Source of the DNA: Hypericum androsaemum
Lineage: Eukaryota > Streptophyta > Magnoliopsida > Malpighiales > Hypericaceae
Direction of reading: 5' to 3'
Length of the DNA: 64,000 nucleotides
Assembly (NCBI GenBank): GCA_963995505.1
Contig: OZ023188.1
Location: forward strand, 15,017,912-15,081,911
This document shows, in pieces, positions 10,616 through 24,277 of the stretch. A program made the position numbers and the translations under genes. The notes below the pieces were generated by a model. It made no database searches, had not been told where the DNA came from, and saw only the letters and a list, made by a program, of their open reading frames with translations. The stretch's first letter is position 1. Each line of letters opens with the position of its first letter.

Positions 10616-12866
10616 ATGGGAATAGAGTACGAAGCTGGCTTCTATGTTCGAGTCGGGATAGTGGCGTTCCTCGGGTTGTTTGCTGGTTTAATGTCGGGCC
10701 TAACCTTGGGGCTCATGTCTATGAGCCTCGTTGACTTGGAGGTGCTAGCTAAATCAGGAACTCCACGTGATCGTAACCATGCAAGTAATTAATCAGCTCT
10801 TTCTTACTCATCCTTCTAAGTTCCATGCAAGTGACGATCATCAGCCGCCTCGTTGATTTGTGTCGATTTTTTGTGTGACAGGGAAGATCTTGCCGGTTGT
10901 GGAGAGACAGCATCTGTTACTCTGCACCTTGTTGATCTGCAATGCTGCTGCCATGGAGGTAATCGGTTGTTTTGATGGCTGCTCGAGACGGGTTTGTGAC
11001 GCTTTCCATCTTTTTAATAAGCTTTGCTCCTCTTGTAGGCCCTGCCAATTTTCATGGATGCTTTGGTTCCGGCTTGGGGAGCTATTCTGCTTTCGGTGAC
11101 ATTGATCCTTTTGTTCGGCGAGGTTAGTGTTGCGACTTAACAAACAGTTCGGTTTCAAGTAAGGACGGAGCTTGATCGCGTTCTGATTGAAAATCTGCAT
11201 TTCCGTGCACAGATCATACCGCAGGCTGTTTGTTCGCGGTATGGTTTGGCCATCGGTGCAGCAATGGCTCCGGTTGTTCGAGTTCTAGTTTGGATTTGCT
11301 TTCCCATTGCATATCCGATAAGCAAGGTGAGCGTCCGGATGTAATGAAATGAATCCTATGACCATTGGCTAATTGTTTTAGCAGTTCAGTATGTGATGCA
11401 TGCCTTCTGATGGAATTTGGACAGCTACTTGACCTTCTGTTGGGGACAGATCATGATGCTCTTTTCCGCCGGGCCGAGTTGAAGACACTACTTGATTTTC
11501 ATGGTAATGAGGTATGCGTGCATATTCAAGCTCCCGAAGGTGTTATAGTCGTTGAACGGAAGTTCTGTTGTGAATATGCCGTTCGGCCGGATGCAGGCAG
11601 GAAAAGGAGGAGAGTTGACGCGGGACGAGACGACGATAATTGCAGGAGCTCTTGGACTCAGCGGGAAAACAGCGAGAGATGCAATGACTCCAATATCAGA
11701 AACCTTTTCGATTGATATAAATTCTAAACTTGACAGGCAAACATTTAACTGAGTTTGGAGCCAAGAGCAGTTGCGGACCTCAGTTGGTTATTGTGTCTCA
11801 TCTTGTAGCTGCTAATTTGCAGATCCTTGATGAAGTTGATTTTGGAGAATGGCCATAGCAGAGTACCGGTTTATCACGAACAACCGAAGAATGTTATCGG
11901 ACTGATACTGGTAATTACTCGTTGATTGGATCGATCTGCTTCATATCATAACTAACCTGACAGATGGAACATGTGTTATTGCTGATGTCCTGTAACTTGT
12001 AGGTGAAGAACTTGTTACCTTTCCGCCCGGAAAATGAGGTTCTCGTGAAGAACGTCACGCTTCGCAAGATCCCAAGGCACGTCGTGTTGTCCATAACAAA
12101 GTCTCTGCAACTACTCTCTGCATTTGACTTTCAGAATAGGATTAGTACTCAGGAAACCAGTTATCTTAGAGTCTGATGGTGCTGATAGTCAGATACTGCA
12201 GTTCCGGTACCCTGTCCCTATCCGGAACATAATGCTGTGTGGTTTGTTTGCCAATGTTTCTGATCCAGGGTCTCGGAAATTATGCCGCTATACGACATAC
12301 TAAATGAGTTTCAGAAAGGCCATAGCCATATGGCAGTTGTTGTAAAAGGGAATGATGACATTAAGCAGTTGCCTAATGGAACTGCAACTCATGGTAAGTC
12401 GTTTTATATGGATTTACCTTGTTCTTTGCCTATCCAGCTTCCATGTCTGACATCGAATTCTTTCCATGGAAGACGTGAAGGTGGACATCGACGGTGAACG
12501 ACATCCGGAAAAGAGAGGTCTGAAGACCTCCAGGCCACTGAAGAAGTTGAAACCCTTGCCTGCAGAAGCAAGCAAGAGCAAGAAATGGGCCAACGGAGTC
12601 CACTCGGAAGTGCTGCAGATTGATGATAACCAGCTTCCCAGGCTTGCAGAAGGAGAGGCTACGGGGATAATTACCCTGGAAGACGTCATTGAAGAGCTTC
12701 TACAAGTAAGATGACTTATTAATTACTCCATTTCTGGACTTAGAATTCTGCAGATGCTTGATGCTTTCACTGGTTTTGGTGCAACTAGGAGGAGATTTTC
12801 GATGAGACGGACTACCGCGAGGAGGGTCACTGCTCAGTAGCTGCAATTCCTTGCAGCCACCGATAA
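10616..12866 (+). CDS. DUF21/CNNM and CBS domain membrane protein
   Basis: Eleven exons joined by reading splice sites: 10616-10784, 10882-10958, 11039-11122, 11213-11326, 11425-11511, 11597-11736, 11823-11910, 12003-12076, 12269-12393, 12473-12705, 12789-12866; phases add up to 422 residues. The family (Arabidopsis At2g14520/At4g33700, about 423 aa from memory) is related to CNNM/CorC proteins linked to Mg2+ transport; the plant substrate is not established. The N-terminal DUF21 part has about four membrane segments ([61 protein letters not shown]) and the family motif [17 protein letters not shown] pair follows, with GHSRVPVY and [10 protein letters not shown], then [20 protein letters not shown] near the end. 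The start is the ATG at 10616; the TTG upstream is in frame but unnecessary. Introns 6 and 8 need GC donors (AG|GCAAAC, AAG|GCACGT). It converges on the RH16 gene, with 488 bp between stops. Confidence 0.92.
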
Positions 12867-13354
12867 ACTATCGAAGAAACATATGTGATTACTTTGATGA
12901 ACTACTAATTGCTTTCGGATCAACAACTAAGTTTTGTAAAGCTGATAAGTGAACAAATGGCCTACGGGAATGTAGAAGAAGATCCTAAGAAAATAACACA
13001 ATAGAACCACAAGCCAAATTGCTGTTAGCCTGCATGCACAAGGCAACACAGATTCTGTGTTTCTCAATTGACAAAACTGGAAGCTACGAGTTTGCTATTC
13101 CTGCATCACTTCGTCTCGCCTGCACCTACGAGGTCCATCCCGACGTTCTTTGTCGGGTGACTCAAAGCCATAGTGTAGTTATGCTTTCGCTAAACAATGT
13201 GAGTCGGTGCTTTTAACTTGACGAATATCGTCGTCATTCATTTCTCTCCTCTGGAGCCTTTTCGAGCTCTTTTCGATCCCTGAGACAAAATCATGCATGC
13301 ACTAAATTAAGCAATTTTCACGAACCACTTGTACGAAATGTCAAAAAACTGGGA
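12867..13354. other. Shared 3' intergenic space of two convergent genes
   Basis: Holds the 3' UTRs of the DUF21 gene (+) and the helicase gene (-). The 65-codon frame at 13019-13216 shows no family resemblance. Confidence 0.5.
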
Positions 13355-16300
13355 TCATAGGTGTACCCCAGCAGAAAATGACTTGAGAGGGTCTCCGCCT
13401 TTCCTAGATTTCCTCTTGAATCCTCGAGGGCGGCCAGAGTTGTTTCCCATTGCAGCTCGAGCAAGTTTGACCATTTTGCTTGCCTCCTTCGTTGAAGGGT
13501 CAAGCAAGTACTCAGGCACATCACGTAGATGAGGTGCCGATAGCTTCTTGCTCAAAATCTTGTCATGTTTCAATAAATCTGTCTCAACCAGGTAGGAAGC
13601 AACAGAGTCAGTGACAAAAAGATGAGGTACAAGTTGACCATACATGAAAAACAACAGAAGAGCAGTACCCAAGTCCCTCGGATTAGCTTCAAAGTGAGCC
13701 TTCAACCTAAAAAATCAAATGTAGATCATAAGAGAGGTTGTATAACAAAGGATAACAAAAGCAACCGTAGCTAGTCGGAATCTTGAGAGATGCAAGACGG
13801 GAGACGGAGCATTGATCAGAAAAAAAATGAACTTTCCAAAATAGATGCCCACGAGAGAATTTGATGAGACTCGATTAATGTGACCAACAAGCCATGAAAA
13901 GAAGTATTTGTATCGGCCCACAAAAGAATAGTTCTACTTACTTCTCAGAGTTTAGTATTTCATTCCTCAAATCTTGAGCTCTAGCTTCTCTTATAGCAAT
14001 TTTTGTCACACTTTTTGCAGTGTCCTGCAAAGTTTGGTGGTTAATTTGATCAAATACACACTTGGGCTCATTCAAGAACATCTCCCGTGCAAATACACCC
14101 ACATCACAAATCCAAAACACCATGGTCCGGCAATAAAGAGATGAAAACAGAGGGAAAGGACAAAACAAGAATGCATTGAACCGGAACTAAGATGAATATG
14201 TAGTCACACGAAGCTATAGCAGAAGCATATTTAGACCAAGTTATATTTGAACACACGCCACCGCAACACGTGTTGGTATAGAAAGAACTGATACAATAAT
14301 CCTGATCAACACCAGAGAGAGAATGATAAGTACCTCCGCTCTGTACCGTAAAGACTCAACCGCGTTCTTAGTGAGCAAAGGAAATGGAGTTATCGTATAA
14401 GGGTCCTTGTTTTCGTTATCACCCAAGAAAGAATTTATTTCTTCAAGAATTTCCATCTCATCTGAGGACACCTAGAAACAATTACGTAAAAACTAAATTA
14501 GGAAACTAGGGACTGTCAAATGCCACATAAAGTCAAAACCACCTGCGCACAAGCAAACTTAAGCACCCAAACAGGTTAAGGGAATACCGGTGAAAGACAG
14601 TTTGGCAATCCAAATGATGAATTGCAGTCCAAAAGAAGTCTCAGAATTCCATGAGCAAATAAAGGCACAAAAGGACACGCTGACATTCTTTAGCTAAAAC
14701 CTGCCTTAAATTACTCCAAAGATGTTGCATTCACCCCAGAAAATTTATGAGCAAAAGAAATTCTCATTTCTTATGTGCTCCCCTATTTTATTTCAGAATC
14801 ACGGCCCATAATACACGGCCTGATCTATTACATAGATCAAATCCAACTTTTTCCACATTTTCGTTCCAATACATTTGTTTTCTGTGATAAACTTAAAGGT
14901 AGTATTGCAATATAAGTTACGGTAAAGAACATTAGAAATCTGAGCTAATCTTTCAACTCACAAGAGATACAGAAGCACCAGTGTTGTGAGCTCTTCCAGT
15001 ACGTCCAATTCGATGCACATACCCGGCAGCACTTAGAGGCATATCATAGTTTATAACCTGCAGAGCAAAGTCAAGAGGAAAGCTATTAGTCGCAACGACA
15101 GAGAAAGGTAGAGGGACATTTCCCCTTACGAAAGAAAAATAAGAAGATATAAGAAACGTACTTTACAAGTTAGTGAAGTACAATCAAATGAATCCCCAAG
15201 AACTTACCGTGTGTACATTTTTAAAGTCAATGCCCCTCACAACTCCAAATTCAGAACCCAGTTTGTGCTTATTCCTTTTGGAGTTTCTCGATTCCGCACG
15301 GCCTGCCCCATTCCCTTGTTCCTTATCTTTCAATTCACTGTCGTCTGTTGCAATCAAATAATCGAAAAGGCCAGCATTGAATTCCTGAAGAACCAAAATT
15401 AACATAAAGCCACGTACTTTTCAGATTGACCTAGAAAGATTAGATCATAGCTGATAAACTTTAAATTTAAAACAGAGTAGGTAATCATTCAACACATCAT
15501 TGCAGTTCCCTCAACACAAGAAACCGCACAGGAGTACTGAACCCCCAGCTGACGGAAAGCAAAACATCTTAAACTTTTCAGTCTAGCTCAGAAGCATGGC
15601 ATACCTCGAGCATATGGAGCCGTGAATTCTGCGGCAATTCAGCATTTAGAACAGCTGACTTTATACCAAACTGTGGAAAAGAAAGGGAATTACTGGATGA
15701 TACCACTGATATAGTATCCAAAAAAGCCAACTTGAAGTAAATGAAGAAGATAGTGGTGGTATTTCAGTGATGCCGGAAAGTACAAAAGCATTTCTGAACT
15801 GTTCATCCATATTGCAAACTAGAAACATTCAAACTATAATACAACAAAGATATAAGCAAACGAATGCTCGCAGTTACAGGATTTGGAATGGTGTATCAAA
15901 ATAAAATAAAATTGTAACAGTGGCAAGCCCTTCTTTCTATCCTTGTTCACTTGACTGATGTTTCTCAACTTGCTAATGCCACATAGTATTCGTTTCCAGA
16001 ATTTTAGAAGTTAGCCCCTTTTCCACCTCTTAGATATTCGGGTCAGGTGCAGGTAACACAAATAGAAAGAGATTAGTCAACTTAACAACAGCTCATCAAA
16101 AGTTTTCACTCGCCATCAAGTAAAGATATAGTTGATCCCCTGACAAGAAGGGGCAATGGACCAAGTAATATTTGGCCATAAAAGTATGTGCATAGATGCT
16201 GAGTCCAACATTTCTATAACTCTAAATTCAGGCTACATAATACAAAACCCAACGGCAGAATCAATCTCAATAAACCTTATTCTTTCAACAAGGAGCTTTT

Positions 16301-18537
16301 GCCAATGTTCTAAGCAGTAGTAAGAATACCTTCTCCAGAAACAATTTCAATCTGAAACTCGTGTCAACCGCATTGGTAAAGATGAGCACTTTTTTCTGAA
16401 CCAGCCCTAGTTTCAATAGAGCAAGAGCATGAAGCAACTTGTCCTGATAACTGCATGAGATCTGGATTATATAGAAGGGCATATCAGCAGGGAAGATTAA
16501 ATTCCTGGAAGTCACAATAAGAAGTTGTAGAAAGACAAACAACCATCATATAGCAGATCTCACAGAACTGCAGTAAGACACACAAGTTGCAGGAATTGCA
16601 ACAAGCAAGGCCTAGAAGAACATCCAAACGGCATGCAAGTTCTCTGTCGAACCCTAAGTTGCAGAAACTTGAAAACAAACACATCACAGTTTCCAACGGT
16701 CAAAACTAGAACTTCACAGCAGCAACTGGAGGGGAGCCCAATGACTAAAGATCCAAGTCATCAACAAGAAAGCTCAGGGAAGTTACTTGCAACATGCTAA
16801 TAAACAACTAGTTACTCAGCTGATTGTACCAAGCCAAAAAAGACGAGTACCAAGCCAAAAAAGATGACCTTTTAAATAAGGAGGAAAGGTCAACGGGAAC
16901 ATTTTCAGTCTTTGAAAGTTGCTGACTCATTACTTGTAGATAACACAAAGCTTATGCAACCACTTACCCAGAATTGCTGAACATTTTTTGGGATGATATC
17001 ATCCTTCACACCTTCTACTTCTGGCAAAGTTAAAATGTACGGGTTGTGCAGTATAAGCTTCTTCAATTTATCAACATCATCACTGACAATCATGAGTACC
17101 ACCAACGCACAAGTCAGTAAAACTTATCACCTCCAAGGATTTCTCAAGCTAAACACGAGGCAAGAGAAATTTCAAACAATGTTTAGAAAAAGGATGCAAG
17201 AGATACCTTAACCAACATATAACCGGTATCACTCACCTTGATGTAGCAGACATAAGGAGACATTGACAACGTCTAGGGATCAGGGTAGTAAGAGCCTTTA
17301 GATCATCTTCGTAACCAAATGACAACAAAAGATCTGCCTGAAAATGAACGTGCATCAGTGCTCTCCAATAAGAAGCAGTAAGTCACCGTCAAATGGAGTG
17401 CTGATCCTACTGATGGAAAAGCTGCTAAATGTGTTGCGTGGATGAACAATTATCTCTACAAGCAATTCATCAGCTTCAGAGATGACAAGGAAGGGACCTA
17501 ACCTCGTCGAGTACAAGTATCTCGAGAGACTCACTAACAGATGATGTCTGAAGTACACCAGCAGACAAGCACTTGGCAACACAGGCAGGAGTTGATACAA
17601 GAATTTCAGGCAATCCGGCCAATGAACCGCGCTACAAAGCAATCAAACCAGAGGTATCTCAAAAGGACTATCCAAAGTACCAAAAGTAATAAGCTGACAG
17701 TCAAATTAAAGAGAACAATCTAAACACAACAAACTAACCATATCTGCATTATGCATATTGCTATTCAACTGAACGGTTTTCAACTGAAGTTTACACGAGT
17801 CAATCAACGCCATGGCCTCCTTATAAACCTACAAAAATAAACAAAACCCACAAACTAAGAACCACAACAGCCAACATCCTTGACCATACCCGGAACACAG
17901 AAAAAGTCCCTGTCTTGCCTGTTGACACAATTCTCCACTCGGCACAAGAATAAAAGCCGAAGGGGCGGGCTTCTTCTTAGACTCGGAATCCCCAAGTAAC
18001 TTCTGGAGCATAGGGAGCAAGTAAGCCAAGGTCTTCCCAGACCCCGTCTTAGCCCTTGCAACCACATCTTTGCCTTCCTGCAAAAAACCCAGTAAGCACC
18101 ATCCATAAAAATTCCAACTTTACCGACTCCCACAATCCAAGACTCAAAAATGACCCAAACCCAGAAATCACTACCCATAAAGATTCCAACTTTACCAACT
18201 CCCACAACCCAAGACTCAAAAGGACCCAAACCCAGAAGAAGAAAAGACCAAATTAAGCACAAAAAAAAAAGAGGGGGCCCACCAGTATAAGAGGAATAGC
18301 TGCCCGTTGGATAGGGGTGGGCTCAGTGATGCTGCTCTGTTTCTTCTTCAAGGCGCGTATCAAACGTGGGTCCAGCCCTAGCTCTTCAAAACTCAGCTCC
18401 TCGTCCTCAGATTCTTCTCTTTCTTGTTGGGGTTGCTGCTTTTCTTCTTTGGGTTGCTGCTTTTCTTCTTGTACTTGTTCGGGTTCTTCCTTCACTTCTT
18501 CGTTTTCCTTGGCCTTCTTCGACTTGGATTTAGCCAT
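13355..18537 (-). CDS. RH16: DEAD-box RNA helicase 16 (Dbp9/DDX56 type)
   Basis: Thirteen exons on the minus strand: 18537-18283, 18077-17919, 17828-17739, 17631-17503, 17337-17237, 17082-16968, 16461-16330, 15670-15605, 15384-15208, 15057-14962, 14471-14334, 14024-13942, 13706-13355; phases are consistent and give 630 residues. Its yeast and human relatives act in the nucleolus on large ribosomal subunit assembly. An acidic, Lys/Glu/Gln-rich N-terminus (residues 1-50) precedes the Q motif (EPTPIQ), motif I AKTGSGKT, motif II DEAD (split between exons 4 and 5), motif III SAT, then the second RecA lobe with LIFTN, RGIDF and HRIGRTGR. Motif Ia (VPSGELCQQ) and Ib (STPAC) depart from the usual PTREL and TPGR, as in this subfamily. 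The tail is basic ([14 protein letters not shown]), typical of RNA-binding extensions. Intron 2 begins with GC (CAACAG|GCAAGA). The stop is TGA at 13355-13357. Confidence 0.95.
18103..18238. repeat. Tandem repeat in RH16 intron 1, period 72 bp
   Basis: Two copies, 18103-18174 and 18175-18238, sharing ATTCCAACTTTACC, ACTCCCACAA and GACCCAAACCCAGAA with few mismatches. It lies wholly inside intron 1, so the protein is unaffected. Confidence 0.88.
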
Positions 18538-19334
18538 CGCGTCTCGTAGAAAACTGGTCGGGGAAGACGACGGGTGGCTGGTTAGGGTTTAAGCCGAGGT
18601 TTTAAGAAGTTGCGTTGGAATGGAATAGTGTGTCGGTATCAAAACCTTGTCGGACGACAGGTTTTGTGGGCTTACAATCCGGACGACAGGTTGCACAATA
18701 TTCAGATATTTATTGACAAACAAAAAATATAAAATTTACTGCATTTTAAAAGTTAAAACTCGAAATTACAATTCAAAAAGGGCAAATCTTAAGATTTAAT
18801 CTATTTATTTAGTGTATTGGATTCAGGTTTTTGATTTGGATATTTTAATTGTTGATGTTGTATAGGAATTGAGATGCCAAATTTTAAGTTTCAAATTGAT
18901 CCGAGATCTATGCTTCTTAAGTTCATATTTAGATCCGGATTCACATCTATATTATAAATTACATTTTTCAAATATATGAATATTGATTACCTAAAGTTAC
19001 CTCAACTAATATTATTACATCTTTTGAATGTTAATGCTGTTGTTTTAATTCTACTAATTTGATGATTTTTGCATTGAATTTTTTATGTTGCGAGCATTGA
19101 TAAATACTTTTTTATAATTTTGTTGGAACTATATACTCTTTATCCATATTTGATCTATTAAATTTGTAATACATATTGTAGACTCTCCAAAGAATGTTAG
19201 AACTAGTATGTTAGATGACGGTGGGGAAGTAGCTTTCTCCTCATCTGTTATAATAGAATAGATTTTTAATTAATATAAATAGGGTTTCCAATTCAAAAAA
19301 AAATACATAGATATCTAAAGTAAACTAGCCTATT
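18538..19334. other. 5' flank of RH16 and AT-rich intergenic DNA
   Basis: The first 120 bases hold the RH16 leader and probable core promoter. Beyond about 18700 the sequence is very AT-rich with no gene or repeat recognised up to the copia element. Confidence 0.45.
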
Positions 19335-20551
19335 TATCTAGAGAGGAAGATTTTGATGCTCCTTCTTCTTGTGTTTTGAGTTCTGGGGTTGAAGATGACG
19401 AAGGGGGAAGACAGGCCCAAATGACTTAACACCAGATGACAAACTACGTATGGGGGCCACAGTTGGCCAACCTGTAGTTGTGAAAATCTCTTGGGGACGA
19501 AAAATGGCGAATCTGTTAAGGAGAGGATCACACTCGGGATGCATGGATAGAAATGGTCCCTTCCATAGCCAACATTTAGAGTATAAACGAGAACATGATG
19601 TAAAAATATTTTTGTAACCAAATTTATTCTCTTTTGTATAGAGAAAATATGAGAAAAGAGGCAATACTTTTCCATCGCCATATCCTTCTTTTGGTTCCTA
19701 TTCATCTTCTACATTGAGCTAGGAATGGCAATGGGCAGGATACGTGTCTTAAAATACCGAGCAAACTCAGGGTTGACCCGCGAGTCCATAATATTTAAAA
19801 AAAATTACGTGACAAAAATTAAACTTCATAATATTAATTCTAAATTGATATGTAATCGTATATCTATTGTATCAAACAATCTACCATTATTATCAATTAA
19901 AGAGTAATTAAAATATAATTTATTGACCTATAAGTGAATAGATAAACTTCATTAGACAATAAAAAATAAGAAATAGACGTGATATGGAAAAAATACATAT
20001 TATATGTACATTTAAGAAAATAAAAAGAAGATTGCTTTTGAATTTCTTTTTGTCTTATGTTGAATGAGTTAAAAGATTTCCACATTCGTAATGGATATGA
20101 TACATGTCATTTTTTCACCATATTTGTAAGAGATTCTCCTCTTCATCTTACAACATTCTTTTCCCATCCAAAAGAAAATCATCACTTATTTTAATTATTC
20201 AAATAAATTTAAAAGAAAAAATAAATAGATTGATGCATAGAGAAATTCTGGAAATGAGTAGCACGAATTACGAATGCAAAGAGTTTTGGAATTTTTCTAG
20301 AGGATCTTTCGAGGTAGGCTAGAGGTTTTGAGAGTTTTAACTCATATATCTATACTCTTGAAAATTTTGGGTAGGATCCTGTAGACCCATATCCATACCC
20401 TTATCATTTTAAAAATAAGGATCTGGGCAGGATTCGGGTCCAGACCCAGTTAAAGTCAACGGGTCTTGGACCCATCGGGTCTAGGACAGGGTAGACCCTC
20501 AGGATCTGGATCAAATTGCCATCCTTACCTTGAGCATGTCTAGCTCTTACA
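19335..20551 (+). repeat. 5' LTR of the copia element, interrupted
   Basis: Matches the 3' LTR over AGATTTTGATGCTC, ATGATGTAAAAATATTTTTG and TCTAGCTCTTACA. It lacks about 75 bp that the 3' LTR has after AGACAGGCCCA, and is split by the insertion at 19720-20527. The 5' boundary was set by aligning TATCTAGAG with TGTCGAGAG of the 3' LTR. Confidence 0.85.
19712..20535. mobile_element. hAT-type nonautonomous element inside the copia 5' LTR
   Basis: The element is 19720-20527 (808 bp). It starts TAGGAATGGCAAT and ends as the inverse of TAAGGATGGCAAT. It is flanked by CATTGAGC (19712-19719) and CCTTGAGC (20528-20535), an 8-bp duplication of LTR sequence with one mismatch; 8 bp is the hAT size. The uninterrupted 3' LTR reads CCTTGAGC at the equivalent place, confirming the insertion. 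The ends are rich in GGGTC/GGATC words. No transposase is encoded. A relative is at 38678-39404. Confidence 0.9.
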
Positions 20552-20563
20552 CCATTTTTGTCA

Positions 20564-20575
20564 TGGTATCAGAGC
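20564..20575 (+). other. Primer binding site for tRNA-iMet
   Basis: TGGTATCAGAGC, the canonical plant copia PBS, 12 bp after the 5' LTR end. Confidence 0.9.
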
Positions 20576-23500
20576 TCCACTCACTCTGACCTTCCTTTTC
20601 TTCTATCCATAAAATTTGTTGTTGTCTTTTCATAAGATGCTGCCATGGAAACTCCATGAGGAGGATCAAATGTTCGTACTACTGTCACTTCTCACCTTGG
20701 AGAAGTTGATCCTTTCTATTTACATCCTAATGAGAGCCCTTTTATCATTTTGGTCACACCACTTCTCAACGAGCACAACCACATATCCTGGAGCCATGCC
20801 GTGGATAAATTTCTATAGTAGATGTACATGGGCTGGTTGCTAAGTTTAATAAACTAGGCTTATCTACTGATCAATATAGTGGTATGATCTCTTTGATGTA
20901 GTAGGCAGAACCTAGTTCATCTATCAACGTAGCAGGACATACCATTACTCACTCTACAGCTTCCATAATTTCTACCCCAACTCAAAATACTTTTCATATG
21001 ACAAGTAGATCTTGTTCTGCAATCCCAAGTTCTCATATTTTCTTTGATAGGAAATGAATTTCAGATTCAGTAGCAATATATCACATTGCTTGCAACCATT
21101 ATTCATTCCTCATACTAACCCTAGTGACTGGGATCTTTATTGGACTTCCAAATGGCAACCAGATGCCAGTAACCCACATATGACTTGTTCAAATGAGTCC
21201 ACTTTTGCTTTTGACGAATGTGCTTTTGGTCCCAACTTTCAGCTTTAATCTTGTTTCTGTTAGTAAGCTGTTATACAACTCATCCTACTCATTTGTGTTT
21301 GAGGGTGTTGATTGTGTTATACAGGACCTGCAAACTTCGAGAATGATTGGTGTGGCTAGAAAAATTAACGGGCTCTACCTAGTAGAAGCTGGACACCAGA
21401 AGGTCTTAGCAACTCCTTCACCTGCTACTAACACACTTAGCCTTATCCACAACGACTTGGACCTTTGGCATTGTCGCCTTGGTCATTTATCCTCATCCAA
21501 ACTTCAACTCTTATAGCAGTTACATTCATCTATTACCACTACAGTAGATAATCATTGTGATGTTTGTCATTTTGCAAGAATAATTGAGTTTTTATACTCC
21601 TAATGATAGTCGAGCAACATCTAAGTTTGAACTTTTACATACGGATGTGTGGGGGAAGTATAGTTTGCCCTCCCTTGATGGATACCAATACTTTTTTACT
21701 CTAGTGAATGATTGCACATGTTTAATATGGATCTATTTAGTGAAATCTAACTCTGATGTTTCAGTGATCTTACCAAGTTTCTTTGATCTAGTGAAGAATC
21801 AATTTGGAACCACTATCAAAACCACAAGAACATATCAAGGTACTAACTTCTTTTTAAGAGATTTTTACCATACCAAAGGGATTATACATGAGACTTCTTG
21901 CCACTATATTCCTTAACAAAATAGGCAGGTAGCATGTAAGCACCAACACCTTCTAAACGTTGCTATATCACTTGCTATCCACGTCCATCTCCCTTTAGTC
22001 TTTTAGAGTGATACTATATTACATGTGGTTTACCTGATTAATAGAGTTTCTTCCTCGATACTTAGAGATAAGACCCCTTTCTAATTGCTATATGACAAAC
22101 CATTTCAATTAGGACATCTCAGAGTTTATGGTTCTATGTGTTATGTTGCAACAATAAGTTCAGGAAGAACGAAGTTTGAACCTATATCACATTATTGTGT
22201 CTTTCTGGGTTATCCTTTTGGAATAAAAGGATATAAATTTTACGACCTTCATACTCACCAGCTGCTTGTCTCTCGTGATGTCCAATTCCATGAGAACATT
22301 TACTCCTTCCAAAACACACACATCTACTCACCTGACCTCTACCAACCATATTCACCAGATAACCTTATTTTACCACTTACAACACCTCTGACTGATCACA
22401 TTGATTATCCAAACCAACCACAAACCATCCTAGCTCCCTCTAGCAATGTTATTATCCCTATACCTATATTGCTAAGATAACTGGACATATCTCAACCTTC
22501 TGGTGACATTCGACCTCGTAACCAAAGAGCCTGGTGACCTTCAAAGTACTTGGCAGATTATATATGCAATACTATTACTGGCATTATTAGTCATTCTCAC
22601 CATAGCAGGTCCATTCCTTATCCCTTGTCTTCATATTTTGGTCTCAGCAATTTGTCACTTGGTCATCATGTGTTCAGCACTCAGCTTCTTTAATCATATG
22701 AGTCTTGTAATTATGCGAATGATGCTCAATACCCTCAGTGGATACATGTCATGAATGAGTAACTTACAGCCTTAGCAAGCAATCATGCCTTGACACTTGT
22801 TGATCTTCCTATTGGAAAGAAGCATATTGGGTGCAAATGGGTTTACAATGTCGAGCATCGATCTGATGGCAGTGTTGAACGTTTGAAGGCTCGTCTTATA
22901 GCAAAGATATATATTCAAGCTTATGGCGTGAATTTTCTTTATACTTTTTCTCCCGTGGCAAACCTGACCATAGTTTGCCTTTTGCTTATGATAGCAACTC
23001 AAAAGGGATGGTATCTTCACCAATTTAATGTGAATAACGTGTTTGTTAATGGTGATTTAAATAAAGAGGTTAATATGTCTCCACCTCCTGGATTATTGTT
23101 GTCTCTACTGATCTATGCAAATTAACTCATTCTCTATATGGTCTCAAGCAAGCAAGCCGACAGTGGTTCGCCAAGATCATTGCTTCCTTGATAGATCATG
23201 GTTTTGTCTAATCAAGCTCAGATTACTCGCTTTTCACTCGAGTATCTGATACTTCTTTTGTGGATCTTTTTTTGTATATCATTGGCATCATTTTGTGTGG
23301 TAATGATATTTCTTCTCTCAACCGCATTAAGTTTGCCCTCAATAAGTTATTCAAGCTCAAAGATCTTGGAGATTAAAAAAATAGGACTTGAGGTGGCTCA
23401 ATGATATGATGGTATTCATTTGAGTCAAAAAAGTATTTGCTTGAGATTTTGAAGAATATTGGTTACATTGGGAGCATGCCTATTTCTACTCCTATGGAAG

Positions 23501-24277
23501 TGAATTGTCATTTAAGTGCTGATAAAGGAATTTCTCTAGATGATGATCCCCTTTTTGACAGAGATGATGATGATTTCTGCATAACTCCTAATGTTCGAGT
23601 CACTTCATCTGCTTACAAACATCTTGTTGGGCATTTGCTTTACCTCACCAATACTCGTCCCGACATAAGCTTCGACGTTGAGCAGCTCAGTCAATTAACG
23701 AGCAAACCCACTGATCTCTACTTGAAAGCAACATATCATAATCTACATCATCCCAAGTGTCATTATTGCCTGGTTTATTTTTCTCTACTACTCCCACACT
23801 TCAATTGAAGAGATTATGTGATAATAACTATGGGAATTACACTGATAACAAACGTTCTATCACTGGTTATGTTATTTTCTTGTGTGACTTATTTTTTGGC
23901 GTTCCAAGAAATAAAATACAGTCTCCCATCACTCGTCTGAAGTAAAGTACCGTGCTCTTGCTTCCATTGCCAAGGAGCTTTAGTGGCTTTCCTACCTACT
24001 TCGGGACCTTCTTCTTCCATCCCCTGGGGCAAGTCTTGTATTTTGTGATAGCAAATTTGTTTTACATATTGCTGAGAACCCATATTTCATGAACAAAAGA
24101 AGCACATTGACATTGATTGTCAATTCATTCATGAGAAAATCACTCCTCGTTTGCTAAAACTATTTCATATTACCATTGATGTCCAATTTGCTAACATTTC
24201 ACCAAAGTCTGCTCAACATGATCATCTGGTTTTCATGCTTGGAACGGTGAATATTCACCTTCCAGCTTGCGAAGGCA

